A stretch of DNA of 57,378 bases from DASPWW01 sp035637595 (GTDB taxonomy: Bacteria; Actinomycetota; Thermoleophilia; Solirubrobacterales; 70-9), in NCBI GenBank assembly GCA_035637595.1, contig DASPWW010000020.1, positions 1 through 57,378 of the forward strand, given 5' to 3'. This document shows, in pieces, positions 19,151 through 29,970 of this stretch (within the stretch, counting starts at the first letter, position 1; each line of letters opens with the position of its first letter). The notes beneath the pieces were generated by a model. The model was given only the letters and a program-made list of their open reading frames with translations. It did not search any database and was not told the origin of the DNA. A program made the position numbers and the translations under genes.

Positions 19151-21385
19151 GTGGCCAAAAAGCGTGTCCACGAGATCGCCAAGCAGCGGGGCCTGACGAG
19201 CAAAGAGGTTCTCGCCGCCCTCAACGCGGCCGGGATCGAAGCCAAGGCGGCGGCATCGAGCGTCGAGGAGGAGGTCGCGCTCGAGGCGCTGGAAGGTGCC
19301 GGTGACGGCAAGGCAACCGCCGGCCCGGCCAAGCCGAAGACTGCGAAGAAGGCGCCCGCGGCGGAGAAGACCGACGGCCAGCCCGCCGAGAAGCCGAAGG
19401 GTGAGTCAAAGCCCGCCCGGCGCTCGCGCCCCAGGTCGCAGGGCGGCACCGCCGCACCATCGAAGCCCGGCGGCAAGCGGCGCCGCCGCGTCGTCATCGA
19501 CTCGCAGGCCTCGCGCCGCGAGCACATGCCGCAGGCTCCCCCGCAGCGGCCCCCGCGACGCCGCGGCGGCAGGCGCAGGCGCCCGCTGCTCGAGGAGCCG
19601 GTCGAGAGGGCGCCCGAGGTCGAGCCCGAGGCCACGAAGGTTCAGTCCGGCGCCACCGTGGGCGAGGTCGCCGAGACGCTCGACCTCGGCAGTGCCGAGG
19701 TGATCAAGAAGCTGATGGAGCTCGGCGAGATGGCGACCCTGACCCAGACGCTGCCGGACGAGATGATCGAGGTGATCGCAAAAAGCTTCGATCGCAAGAT
19801 CGAGATCGTCCACGCCGCCGAGGAGGTCGAGGAGGAGCCGGAGTTCAAGGACGCCAAGAAGGACCTCAAGCCGCGTCCCCCGGTCGTCACGATCATGGGC
19901 CACGTCGATCACGGCAAGACCTCCCTGCTCGACGCAATCCGCGAGACCGAGGTCGTCGCCGGCGAGGCCGGCGGCATCACGCAGCACATCGGTGCCTATC
20001 AGGTCCACCAGGACGGCAAGACCGTGACCTTCCTCGACACCCCGGGACACGAGGCGTTCACGGCGATGCGGGCCCGCGGGGCCAAGGTCACCGACCTCGC
20101 CGTGATCGTCGTCGCGGCCGACGACGGCGTCATGCCGCAGACGGTCGAGGCGATCGACCACGCGCGCGCCGCGGAGGTCCCGGTGATGATCGCCGTCAAC
20201 AAGATCGATCGCCCCAACGCCCAACCCGACAAGGTGCGGGGTGAGCTCGCGCAGCACGACCTCAATCCCGAGGACTGGGGAGGGGAGACCGTCTACTGCG
20301 ACGTCTCGGCGAAGACCAAGGAGGGGCTCGACAACCTGCTGCAGATGATCCTGCTGGTCTCCGAGCTCGAGGAGCTGAAAGCGAACCCGGATGCGCCGGC
20401 CTCCGGGACCGTGATCGAATCGAACCTCGACCCCGGCCGCGGGCCCGTCGTGACGGTGCTCGTGCAGCGCGGCACGCTGCGGGTGGGGGACGCCGCCGTC
20501 TCGGGTCCGCAGTGGGGGCGGGTCCGGGCGATGCACGACTTCACCGGCGCGCGCGTCGACGAGGCCGTCCCCGGGATGCCTGTCGAGGTGCTCGGCTTCG
20601 AGGGCGTCGTCGACGCCGGCGAGCGAGTCGAGGTCGTCGAGAACGACCGCCGCGCCCGCCAGCTCGCCGGCGAGCGCGCCCACCGGCTCAAGACCGAGGC
20701 GCTCGCGCGGCGCCAGGCGCGAAAGCTCAGCCTCGAGGAGGTGCTCGCGAAGGCCCGCCAGGGCGAGATCAAGGAGCTCAACCTCGTGCTCAAAGGCGAC
20801 GTCTCGGGGTCGCTGGAGGCGCTCCAGGACGAGATCGCAAAGGTGCCCCAGACCGAGATCGCGGTCAACATCATCCACGCGGCGCCCGGCGGAATCAACG
20901 AGTCCGACGTGATGCTCGCCTCGGCGTCCGACGCGATCATCATCGGCTTCAACGTGCGTCCCCTGTCGGAGGCGCGCCGCGTCGCCGACGAAGAGGGCGT
21001 CGACATCCGCACCTACTCGGTGATCTACAAGGTCACCGAGGACCTGCGCGCCGCGCTCGAGGGCATGCTCGAGCCCGAGGAGGTCGAGGAGCGCATCGGC
21101 GAGGCCGAGGTGCTGCAGACCTTCCGCGCCTCGCGCGTCGGCAACATCGCCGGCTGCGTCGTCAAGGAGGGCAAGGTCACCAACGACGCCGAGGTCCACC
21201 TGATCCGGGAGGGGACGGTGGTCTGGACAGGCAAGATCGGCTCGCTGCGTCGCTTCAAGGACGACGTGCGCGAGGTCGAGGAGGGCCTCGAGTGCGGCGT
21301 CGTGCTCGACGGCTACGGCGACGTCAAGGTCGGCGATGTCCTCGAGCTCTTCCGCACCACCCAAGTGGAAAAGACTCTCGAGTAG
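19151..21385 (+). CDS. infB: translation initiation factor IF-2
   Basis: 744 aa from a GTG 3 nt after nusA. The N-terminal IF2_N domain (KRVHEIAKQRGLTSKEVLAALN) is followed by a basic Ala/Pro/Arg-rich linker, a second IF2_N-like region (EVAETLDLGSAEVIKKLMELG), and the GTPase domain with GHVDHGKT, DTPGHEAF and NKID. Domains 2-4 follow (SGTVIESNLDPGRGPVVTVLVQRG; FRASRVGNIAGCVVKEGKV). Delivers initiator tRNA to the 30S subunit in a GTP-dependent manner. A long hairpin follows the stop. Confidence 0.97.
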   Translation: MAKKRVHEIAKQRGLTSKEVLAALNAAGIEAKAAASSVEEEVALEALEGAGDGKATAGPAKPKTAKKAPAAEKTDGQPAEKPKGESKPARRSRPRSQGGTAAPSKPGGKRRRRVVIDSQASRREHMPQAPPQRPPRRRGGRRRRPLLEEPVERAPEVEPEATKVQSGATVGEVAETLDLGSAEVIKKLMELGEMATLTQTLPDEMIEVIAKSFDRKIEIVHAAEEVEEEPEFKDAKKDLKPRPPVVTIMGHVDHGKTSLLDAIRETEVVAGEAGGITQHIGAYQVHQDGKTVTFLDTPGHEAFTAMRARGAKVTDLAVIVVAADDGVMPQTVEAIDHARAAEVPVMIAVNKIDRPNAQPDKVRGELAQHDLNPEDWGGETVYCDVSAKTKEGLDNLLQMILLVSELEELKANPDAPASGTVIESNLDPGRGPVVTVLVQRGTLRVGDAAVSGPQWGRVRAMHDFTGARVDEAVPGMPVEVLGFEGVVDAGERVEVVENDRRARQLAGERAHRLKTEALARRQARKLSLEEVLAKARQGEIKELNLVLKGDVSGSLEALQDEIAKVPQTEIAVNIIHAAPGGINESDVMLASASDAIIIGFNVRPLSEARRVADEEGVDIRTYSVIYKVTEDLRAALEGMLEPEEVEERIGEAEVLQTFRASRVGNIAGCVVKEGKVTNDAEVHLIREGTVVWTGKIGSLRRFKDDVREVEEGLECGVVLDGYGDVKVGDVLELFRTTQVEKTLE

Positions 21386-21393
21386 GGTCGCGA

Positions 21394-21432
21394 CTGCGGA
21401 GCTGTGCACGAATAACGTGCACGATCCCGCAG
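21394..21432 (+). terminator. hairpin after infB
   Basis: CTGCGG (21394-21399) pairs with CCGCAG (21427-21432), and the inner GTGCACG (21404-21410) pairs perfectly with CGTGCAC (21416-21422) around an AATAA loop. Only a short T-run follows, so it may be a terminator or an mRNA-stabilising hairpin. Confidence 0.5.
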
Positions 21433-21465
21433 CCGTCGTTTCCCCGGCTGGCCACGCGACGGCCC

Positions 21466-21471
21466 TAAAGT
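21466..21471 (+). promoter_or_regulatory. -10 element TAAAGT, leaderless promoter of ylxP
   Basis: TAAAGT is followed by exactly 7 nt and the GTG at 21479; no Shine-Dalgarno is present. Confidence 0.5.
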
Positions 21472-21478
21472 TAGTCGC

Positions 21479-21778
21479 GTGACCGGGTACGTCTGCCTCG
21501 TCGAGGTCCGGCTGCACATCAACGACTCCGGCAGCCTCAAGTCGAAGCGCAAGGTGATCTCGTCGCTCAAGGCTCAGGTGCGCCAGCGCTTCGGTGCCTC
21601 GGTCGCCGAGATCGACGGCCACGACACGTGGCAGCGCGCGACGCTGCTCTGCGCGCTGGTCGGGGGCTCCGATGTCCGGGCGCGCGCCGGCGAGCTCGAG
21701 CGCTTCATCGAGGCGCGCTGCCCCGACGGATGCAGCTTCGAGCGCGACCTCCTGAGCCTCAGCGACATCCGCGACTGA
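21479..21778 (+). CDS. ylxP: DUF503 / YlxP-family protein
   Basis: 99 aa. Matches the small DUF503 family: VCLVEVRLHINDSGSLKSKRKVISSLKAQVRQRFGASVAEIDGHDTWQRATL. In Bacillus, YlxP has been linked to ribosome biogenesis; the conserved infB-ylxP-rbfA placement is kept here. The GTG start is supported by the promoter box 7 nt upstream. Confidence 0.9.
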   Translation: MTGYVCLVEVRLHINDSGSLKSKRKVISSLKAQVRQRFGASVAEIDGHDTWQRATLLCALVGGSDVRARAGELERFIEARCPDGCSFERDLLSLSDIRD

Positions 21779-21850
21779 TCGCCGGCTATCGGGCGCCCGC
21801 GGCGTCCGGGCGCGGCCCGTCCGCTCGGGGTGCGGCCGCCACCCGAGCGC

Positions 21851-21856
21851 TATAGT
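21851..21856 (+). promoter_or_regulatory. -10 element TATAGT ahead of rbfA
   Basis: TATAGT is followed by 10 nt and the rbfA ATG; no Shine-Dalgarno is visible. No good -35 is recognisable. Confidence 0.45.
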
Positions 21857-21866
21857 CGCGCGCGCG

Positions 21867-22199
21867 ATGGCTACCGCTCGGATGCGTCGCATCAACGAGC
21901 TCATGCGCGAGGTCATCGGGGGGGCGATCGCGACTGAACTCCAGGATCCGCGCATCGGATTTGTCACAGTGACCGCCGTAGAGACAAGCCCTGACCTGCG
22001 CTCCGCGCGCGTCTACGTCAGCGTGCTCGGCGACGATCGCCAGCGCTCCGACACGCTCAGCGGGCTCAACTCGTCACACGGGGTGCTCCAGGCGACGATC
22101 GCGCGCGAGATGCGGATCAAGCGCACGCCCACACTGAGCTTTCACTACGACGAGAGCATCGAGCGCGGAGCCCGAGTCTCACGGCTGCTCGAGCCGTGA
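21867..22199 (+). CDS. rbfA: ribosome-binding factor A
   Basis: 110 aa, KH-like fold. Family features: RMRRINELMREVIGGAIATELQDPRIGFVTVTAVETSPDLRSARVYVSVLG and a C-terminal RIKRTPTLSFHYDESIERGARV. Assists 16S rRNA 5'-end and 30S maturation. It overlaps nrnA by GTGA. Confidence 0.95.
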   Translation: MATARMRRINELMREVIGGAIATELQDPRIGFVTVTAVETSPDLRSARVYVSVLGDDRQRSDTLSGLNSSHGVLQATIAREMRIKRTPTLSFHYDESIERGARVSRLLEP

Positions 22200-23209
22200 G
22201 CGACGCCGCCAAGCTGTTGACCCGCGACTCCGAGCGCGATGCGACACTGGCCGACGTGGTCCGGGAGCTTCGGGCCGGCGATCGCTTCCTGCTGACCACC
22301 CACGAGAACCCCGACGGCGACGCGCTCGGGTCGCTGCTCGCCATGCATCACATCCTCGGCGCGCTGAACAAGGACTCGGTGATGTTCCTCGCCTCGAAGG
22401 AGTTCCCGCTCCCGGTCGAGTACCGCTTCCTGCCGCTCGAGGAGGTCTTCCACGAGGCCCCCGTCGATCTCGTCGACCGCGTGCTCGTCTTCCTCGACTG
22501 CGGAAACATCGACCGGATGCCGGTCGGGTGGCTCAAGCGCGATGAAGCACGCGTCCTCAACATCGACCACCACCACGACAACACGCGCTTCGGGACGGTC
22601 AACCTCGTCGACGTCGAGGCTTCGAGCACCGCCGAGATCATCTTCGAGGTCGCGCGCGGGCTCGGCGTCGAGCTGACGCCGGAGATCGCGTCGGCGCTCT
22701 ACGTCGGGCTCGTCACTGACACTGGGCGGTTCATGTACGAGAACACGACCCCGCACGCGCACCGCGTCGCAGCCGAGCTGATCGAGGCCGGCGTGGACGT
22801 GGACGACACCTACCGGCGCCTCTACGAGAAGGTCCCGCTCGAGAAGCTGCGGCTCGTCTCACGCGCACTCGACAGGGTCGAGAGGCTCGAGGGCGGGGCG
22901 CTGACGATCTCCTACCTGATGGAGGAGGACTACCGCGCCGCGGGCGCGAGCGAGGTGCACACCGAGGGGATCATCGACTACCTGCGCTCGCTCGAGGGGT
23001 CCCGCGTCGCCGCGCTCGTGCGCGAAAAGAAGGACGGGCCGGAGGCGCGCAAGGTCAGTCTGCGCTCGGTCGACGGTCGGGTCGACGTCTCGCGGATCGC
23101 CCGCCAGAAGGGCGGCGGGGGACACGAGCGGGCGGCCGGGTTCTCGACCGACCTCAGCTATCCGGAGCTGGCCGAGTTCCTGAGCGCCGAGGTCCGGGCG
23201 CAGCTCTAG
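22196..23209 (+). CDS. nrnA: DHH/DHHA1 bifunctional oligoribonuclease / pAp phosphatase
   Basis: 337 aa. DHH metal motifs: THENPDGDALGS (residues about 40-51), FLDCGNID, NIDHHHDN and LVTDTGRF; the C-terminal DHHA1 domain has the substrate-binding GGGGHERAAGF. Degrades nano-RNA and 3'-phosphoadenosine 5'-phosphate, or cyclic dinucleotide-derived pNpN. The rbfA-nrnA-truB order is standard for Gram-positive and actinobacterial genomes. The start overlaps the rbfA stop. Confidence 0.92.
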   Translation: MSDAAKLLTRDSERDATLADVVRELRAGDRFLLTTHENPDGDALGSLLAMHHILGALNKDSVMFLASKEFPLPVEYRFLPLEEVFHEAPVDLVDRVLVFLDCGNIDRMPVGWLKRDEARVLNIDHHHDNTRFGTVNLVDVEASSTAEIIFEVARGLGVELTPEIASALYVGLVTDTGRFMYENTTPHAHRVAAELIEAGVDVDDTYRRLYEKVPLEKLRLVSRALDRVERLEGGALTISYLMEEDYRAAGASEVHTEGIIDYLRSLEGSRVAALVREKKDGPEARKVSLRSVDGRVDVSRIARQKGGGGHERAAGFSTDLSYPELAEFLSAEVRAQL

Positions 23210-23263
23210 TGCCCCCGTCCTAGCCATGCTCGCCTTTCGCTCCCCAGAAGCGGGTCGCCGTTG

Positions 23264-24055
23264 GTGGACGCGGCACTAGCCGCGTCGGTCCTGCTGGTCG
23301 ACAAGCCCGGCGGGGTCACGTCCCATGACGTCGTGCGGCGGGTGCGCCGGGAGCGCGGCGCAAAGGGCGGACACGCCGGGACGCTCGACCCGTTCGCGAC
23401 GGGCCTCCTGGTGGTGCTGCTCGGAAAGGCGACGCGGCTGCAGCGCTATCTGCTCGGGTTGCCGAAGACCTACGTGGCGACGGCCCGGCTCGGCTGGCGG
23501 TCGAGCACCGGCGACCCCGACGGCGAGCTCACGCACACAGGGCGCGTTCCCGGCGCCCTCGAGCTCCCGACCGGGACGATCGAGCAGCGCGTGCCGATGA
23601 CGGCGGCGGTTCGCGTCGAGGGCGAGCGCCTCTACAAGCGCGCCCACCGCGGCGAGCAGGTCGAGACCCCGGTTCGCGAGGTCACCGTGCACCGCGCTGA
23701 GCTGCTCGATGCCGACGCCGAGCGTGCGACCTACGAGATCGAGTGCTCGTCGGGGACCTACGTGCGCGCCCTGATCGAGCTGCTCGGCGACGCTTACTGC
23801 GAGGCCCTGCGACGCACCGCGATCGGCCCGCTCAGCGTCGCGGACGCGGGAGCCGAGCTCGAGCCGATCGAAGCGCTGTCGTTCCTGCCCGAGCGCGAGC
23901 TCTCGGAGGAGGAGGCGCGCCGGGTCTCCCACGGCCAGCGACTGGCGGCCGGCGGCGAGCCGGAGGGGCCGATTCGCCTCACCCGCGCGGGACGGCTCGT
24001 GGCCGTCGCCGTGCGCGACGTCGATGCGCTTCGCCCCGAGGTCGTGCTGGCGTGA
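23264..24055 (+). CDS. truB: tRNA pseudouridine(55) synthase
   Basis: 263 aa from the GTG at 23264; the preceding TTG at 23261 is an equally possible start. LLVDKPGGVTSHDVVRRVRR and the catalytic Asp in GGHAGTLDPFATGLL (about residue 42) identify TruB; YLGLPKTYVATARLG, RGEQVETPVREV and SSGTYVRALI follow. Makes pseudouridine 55 in the tRNA T-arm. The gene end overlaps the left arm of a large inverted repeat. Confidence 0.95.
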   Translation: MDAALAASVLLVDKPGGVTSHDVVRRVRRERGAKGGHAGTLDPFATGLLVVLLGKATRLQRYLLGLPKTYVATARLGWRSSTGDPDGELTHTGRVPGALELPTGTIEQRVPMTAAVRVEGERLYKRAHRGEQVETPVREVTVHRAELLDADAERATYEIECSSGTYVRALIELLGDAYCEALRRTAIGPLSVADAGAELEPIEALSFLPERELSEEEARRVSHGQRLAAGGEPEGPIRLTRAGRLVAVAVRDVDALRPEVVLA

Positions 24056-24151
24056 GCGACCATCCGAAAACCCCCGCGCACGCCTGGCGGTGCCGGAGCG
24101 CGCCAGGCGGCGTCCTCGCCGGCCGCACACGCGAGTTTCCGGATAGTCGCT
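24055..24151 (+). repeat. nested inverted repeat between truB and ribF
   Basis: The outer arms at 24055-24083 and 24125-24151 share AGCGAC-N-ATCCG-N-AAAC when one is reverse-complemented; most mismatches are transitions that still allow G-U pairing. Inside, CGCCTGGCG (24081-24089) pairs perfectly with CGCCAGGCG (24101-24109). The structure fills almost the whole intergenic space. It could be a terminator or a palindromic repetitive element; its left arm shares TCCGAAAACC with the element at 40901-41014. Confidence 0.6.
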
Positions 24152-24166
24152 AAGAATCCCCCGCCA

Positions 24167-25054
24167 ATGACAATCACGGTTACCCAGCTTCCCGATGCCG
24201 AGCGTCGCGAGCGCCACGTCGCGATCGGGACCTTCGACGGCGTCCACCTCGGCCACCGCGCGGTGATCGACGGCGCCGACACCGCGCTGACCTTCGAGCC
24301 GCACCCGGTGCGCGTTCTGGCGCCGCAGGCAGCCCCCAAGCTGATCATGCCGTTCGAGATCAAGCGCGACGTCATCGACGGGCTCGGCGTCGAGGAGCTC
24401 GTCGTGATCCCGTTCGACGACAGCTTCGCCGCGATCGAGGCCGAGCAGTTCTGCGAGCAGGTGCTGGTCGAGCGTCTCGGCGCGACCAGGGTGTCGGTCG
24501 GGGAGAACTTCAGGTTCGGCGCGAAGGCGCGGGGCGACACCGCGATGCTCGAGGCGCGCGACGAGTTCGAGACCCGCGTCGTGCCGCTCGTCGAGGTCGG
24601 TGGAGAGACCGTCTCGTCGAGCCGCGTACGGGCGTTGATCGCCGCGGGAGAGGTCGACGAGGCAACGCGCTGTCTCGGCGCCCCGTTCCTGTTCGAGGGT
24701 GAGGTCGTCGAGGGAGACAGGCGCGGCAGAGCTCTGGGCTTTCCGACCGCCAACGTCGTCCCCGACGACGCCCTCGTCGTCCCCGGGCACGGCGTCTACG
24801 CGGCGTTCGCCAACGGGCATCCCGCGGCGGTCAACGTCGGCGTGCGGCCGACGTTCGAGACCGGGCGCGGGCTGCTGGTCGAGGCCTACCTGATCGACTA
24901 CGAGGGCGAGCTGTACGGCCGCTCGCTGCGCGTCGCCTTCCTCGAGCGCCTGCGCGGCGAGCGCCGCTTCCCGAGCGTCGAGGACCTGATCGCGCAGATG
25001 CACCGCGATGTCCAGCAAGCGCGCGAGGTCTGCTCGGCGTTCTCGCCGCCCTAG
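24167..25054 (+). CDS. ribF: bifunctional riboflavin kinase / FAD synthetase
   Basis: 295 aa. The N-terminal nucleotidyltransferase domain has VAIGTFDGVHLGHRAVI and FGAKARGD and ends SSSRVRALI; the C-terminal flavokinase domain has GRALGFPTANV, VPGHGVYA and VNVGVRPTFETG. Makes FMN and FAD from riboflavin. The start ATG follows the inverted repeat, with TAAGAAT about 9 nt upstream as a possible -10. No FMN riboswitch is seen. Confidence 0.95.
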   Translation: MTITVTQLPDAERRERHVAIGTFDGVHLGHRAVIDGADTALTFEPHPVRVLAPQAAPKLIMPFEIKRDVIDGLGVEELVVIPFDDSFAAIEAEQFCEQVLVERLGATRVSVGENFRFGAKARGDTAMLEARDEFETRVVPLVEVGGETVSSSRVRALIAAGEVDEATRCLGAPFLFEGEVVEGDRRGRALGFPTANVVPDDALVVPGHGVYAAFANGHPAAVNVGVRPTFETGRGLLVEAYLIDYEGELYGRSLRVAFLERLRGERRFPSVEDLIAQMHRDVQQAREVCSAFSPP

Positions 25055-25079
25055 GGGTCGATGTCCGCGGGCCGACTGC

Positions 25080-25085
25080 TACCTT
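25080..25085 (+). promoter_or_regulatory. -10 element TACCTT ahead of rpsO
   Basis: TACCTT is followed by 9 nt and the rpsO ATG; there is no Shine-Dalgarno between ribF and rpsO. Confidence 0.45.
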
Positions 25086-25094
25086 GAACGCCGG

Positions 25095-25364
25095 ATGCCG
25101 CTGACGAAGGAAAAGAAGGCGGAGCTGATCGGCCGCTTCGGAAGCTCCGACGCCGACACGGGCTCCGCGTCCGTGCAGATCGCGCTGCTCACCGAGCGCA
25201 TCAACGAGCTCACCGAGCACCTGCGCGAGCACGTCAAGGACCACCACTCGCGCCGCGGCCTGCTGATGCTCGTCGGCAAGCGCCGGCGGCTGCTGCGCTA
25301 TCTCGAGAGCTCCGACATCGACCAGTACCGGAGCCTCGTAGGCGAGCTCGGGCTGCGGAAGTGA
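25095..25364 (+). CDS. rpsO: 30S ribosomal protein S15
   Basis: 89 aa, the exact usual S15 length, from the ATG at 25095. Family signature: GSASVQIALLTERINELTEHLREHVKDHHSRRGLLMLVGKRRRLLRYL. Binds 16S rRNA helices 20-22. The frame is open upstream, but S15 begins at PLTKEKK. It overlaps the peroxiredoxin gene by GTGA. It lies near pnp, as in many bacteria. Confidence 0.97.
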   Translation: MPLTKEKKAELIGRFGSSDADTGSASVQIALLTERINELTEHLREHVKDHHSRRGLLMLVGKRRRLLRYLESSDIDQYRSLVGELGLRK

Positions 25365-25819
25365 TCGAGGCGGGCGTCGCGGCGCCCGACTTCACGCTCC
25401 GCGATCACGCTGGCCAGGAGGTCAGCCTGTCGGACTTCGCGGGGCGCCGGCTGGTCCTCGCTTTCTATCCCGGCGACTTCAGCCCCGCGTGCAGCGACCA
25501 GCTCAGCATCTATCAGGAGGTCCTCGGGGAGATCGAGGCACGCAACGCGGCCCTCGTCGGGGTGAGCGTCGACTCGACGTGGTGCCATCGCGCCTTCCGC
25601 AAGCAGCTCAACCTCACCATGCCGCTGCTCTCGGACTTCCATCCCCGGGGCGAGATGTCGCGTGCCTACGACGCCTATCTCGAGGACTATGGGACCACGA
25701 ACCGCTCGCTCGTCCTCGTCGGGGAGGACGGTGTCGTGCGCTGGTCGCACGCGTCGCCGACGCCGGTCGAGATCCCGGGTGCCAACCTGATCTTCGACGC
25801 GCTCGAGAACGCTGACTGA
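25361..25819 (+). CDS. peroxiredoxin (AhpC/Bcp type)
   Basis: 152 aa thioredoxin-fold peroxidase. The peroxidatic Cys44 lies in YPGDFSPACSDQ, a PxxxSxxC variant of the usual PxxxTxxC motif. A second Cys (Cys75, in STWCHRAF) sits where most family members have a non-Cys residue and could act as a resolving Cys. It reduces hydroperoxides using an unknown thiol partner; the DsbA-like gene downstream is a candidate. Cytoplasmic, no signal. GTG start overlapping rpsO. Confidence 0.85.
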   Translation: MIEAGVAAPDFTLRDHAGQEVSLSDFAGRRLVLAFYPGDFSPACSDQLSIYQEVLGEIEARNAALVGVSVDSTWCHRAFRKQLNLTMPLLSDFHPRGEMSRAYDAYLEDYGTTNRSLVLVGEDGVVRWSHASPTPVEIPGANLIFDALENAD

Positions 25820-25877
25820 GCTCACCAGCGCCGCCGTCCCCGCGGTCGGGCCGGACGACCACGCGCGGGGCAGTGGG

Positions 25878-26303
25878 GTGGAGGCGATCCTCTACCTCGA
25901 CCTCGGATGCCCGCACTGCGCCGCCACCTGGGCGCGGCTCGCCGAGCTCGATCTGCGGCTGGTGTTCCGCCACTTCCCGGTCGCAAGCAAGCACCCGCGC
26001 GCCCCCGCCCTGCACGCCGCCGCGGAGGCCGCCGGCGCCCAGGGCAGCTTCTGGGAGATGGTCGACTCCCTGTACGTGGACCGCGGCCGCGTCGACGACC
26101 CGCACCTGTGGGAGCGGGTCGAGCGCCTCGGCCTCGACCTCGAGCGCTTCGAGCGCGACCGGCGCTCCGAGGCGATCGCCGCCCGTGTGCGGCGCGACTT
26201 CGACGCCGGGGTTCGGGCCGGCGTGGTGGGTACGCCCGCGGCGTTCGTGGGCGGTCGGCTGGTGCGCGGAGAGCTCGAGGCGAAGCTCGCCCTTGCCGGC
26301 TGA
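25878..26303 (+). CDS. DsbA-family thioredoxin-like protein
   Basis: 141 aa from the GTG at 25878. CPHC active site (Cys11, Cys14), a long helical insert and the cis-Pro loop VGTPAAFVGGRL, as in DsbA/FrnE-type proteins. No signal peptide, so it is probably cytoplasmic. The frame stays open upstream to 25791 and the in-frame residues just before the GTG (VGPDDHARGSG) look like the N-terminus of related proteins. The real start may therefore be further upstream, for example a CTG at 25812 overlapping the peroxiredoxin gene. A redox role together with the peroxiredoxin is an inference. Confidence 0.8.
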   Translation: MEAILYLDLGCPHCAATWARLAELDLRLVFRHFPVASKHPRAPALHAAAEAAGAQGSFWEMVDSLYVDRGRVDDPHLWERVERLGLDLERFERDRRSEAIAARVRRDFDAGVRAGVVGTPAAFVGGRLVRGELEAKLALAG

Positions 26304-26328
26304 CCCCGGGAGACGGCAGCTGACCCCG
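26299..26328 (+). repeat. two GCTGACCCCG direct repeats upstream of pnp
   Basis: Identical 10-mers at 26299-26308 and 26319-26328 lie exactly 20 bp apart, two helical turns. The first overlaps the stop codon of the DsbA-like gene. This may be a protein binding site for pnp control or chance. Confidence 0.35.
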
Positions 26329-26371
26329 CCTCTGTAGCATTGCCCGCGACCCAGTAGATCGAATGAATGGA

Positions 26372-26392
26372 GGGCCGCCAACCGGGCGGCCC
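26372..26392 (+). promoter_or_regulatory. hairpin in the pnp 5' leader
   Basis: GGGCCGCC (26372-26379) pairs perfectly with GGCGGCCC (26385-26392) around a 5-nt loop. It is followed by the Shine-Dalgarno AGGAAGAGGG and the pnp ATG. Leader stem-loops control pnp autoregulation in enterobacteria; whether that applies here is not known. Confidence 0.5.
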
Positions 26393-26409
26393 GACAGGAA
26401 GAGGGACAT

Positions 26410-28646
<2,237 letters not shown>

Positions 28647-28650
<4 letters not shown>

Positions 28651-29966
28651 CGGCGGCGCCGGAGAGCAGGGAGGCCCTCGGCGATCTGCCCCCCGGCGTC
28701 GAGCTGACCGAGCTCGACGGCGGGACCCGCGTCGTCACCGAAGTGGTGCCCTCGGTGCGCTCGGTGGCGCTGGGCCTGTGGGTGCGCACCGGGTCGCGTG
28801 ACGAGACCCCCTCGCAGGCTGGGGTGTCGCACTTTCTCGAGCACATGCTCTTCAAGGGCACCGGGGAGCACTCGGCGATCGAGATCTCCGAGATCTTCGA
28901 CGGGCTCGGCGCCTCGGTGAACGCGGCGACGAGCAAGGAGTCCACGCACCTTCACGCCCGCTTCCTCGACGCCCACACCGAGCCCGCGTTCGACGTGCTG
29001 TCGCAGATGCTGCTCGGCCCCACCTACGCCGAGATCGACTCCGAGCGCGAGGTGGTGCTGGAGGAGATCGCGATGTACGAGGACGAGCCCCAGGACCGCG
29101 TCCACGACGTGCTCGGGGGGGCCGTGTTCGGCGAGCACCCGCTCGGCCGCCGCGTCCTCGGCCAGGCCGACGTGATCGCGTCCATCCCGGTCCCGGACCT
29201 CGGCGCCTACCACGACGCCCGCTATACGGGCGGCAACATCGTCGTCGGGGCGGCGGGGCATCTCGACCACGCCGGGATCGTCGAGCTCGCCGAGCGCCTG
29301 CTGTCGCCGCCCGCCGGCTCGAAGGTGGCGTCCAACGGCGCCGGGCCCGCGTATGAGCCGCGCTCTGCCTTCAGCGTCAAGGACACCGAGCAGTACCACA
29401 TCTGCTTCGGCGGGCCAGGGATCGCGCGCGACGACGAGCGCCGCTACGCGCTCACGGTGCTCGACGCGATCTTCGGTGGATCCACCTCGTCGCGGCTGTT
29501 CAGGGAGATCCGGGAGAAGCGCGGGCTCGCCTACGCGGTCGGCTCATACACCGAGCAGTACGTGGAATGCGGGATGGTCGCCATGTACGTCGGGACCCGC
29601 GAGGACAACGTCGAGGAGGCGTGCCGGATAATCGGCGAGGAGCTTTCGCGCCTGCGGTCGGATGGGGTCTCCGACGACGAGCTCGAGCGCGCCAAGGAGC
29701 ACGTCAAGGGCCGCATGGTGCTGGGGCTGGAGTCCACCGCGGCGCGGATGTCGCGGATCTCACGCGCGATGCTGTTCGACGTGCCGCTGCTCGACCTCGA
29801 CGAGATGCTCGCGCGGGTCGACGCCGTGGACGCCGACGCGCTAGCCGAGCTGGCCGCCGAGCTGTACGACCCGGCACGGTTGTCCGCCGCGTGCATCGGC
29901 CCCAGCGAGGAGCGCTTTCGAGACTCGCTGCCGCGCGTCAGCGAGTCGCTCGCGGCCGCCGCTTGA
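28647..29966 (+). CDS. M16-family zinc peptidase (processing-peptidase-like)
   Basis: 439 aa with both M16 halves. The inverted zinc motif HFLEH (His62, Glu65, His66) is followed by SEREVVLEEIAMYEDEPQD with the third ligand Glu. The second half contains DAIFGGSTSSRLFREIREKRGLAYAV and is catalytically inactive in the family. pnp-M16 peptidase-dapB is a conserved actinobacterial and Firmicutes order. The substrate is unknown. GTG start overlapping pnp. Confidence 0.92.
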
Positions 29967-29970
29967 GGCG

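Noticed and set aside
19406..21967. 853-residue open frame opposite infB
   Set aside because: Antisense of an essential, fully conserved gene; composition is the typical Asp/Leu/Gly/Arg shadow.
24056..24166. FMN riboswitch upstream of ribF
   Set aside because: The conserved AGGGGGCGGGGUG-type core is absent; the region is an inverted repeat instead.
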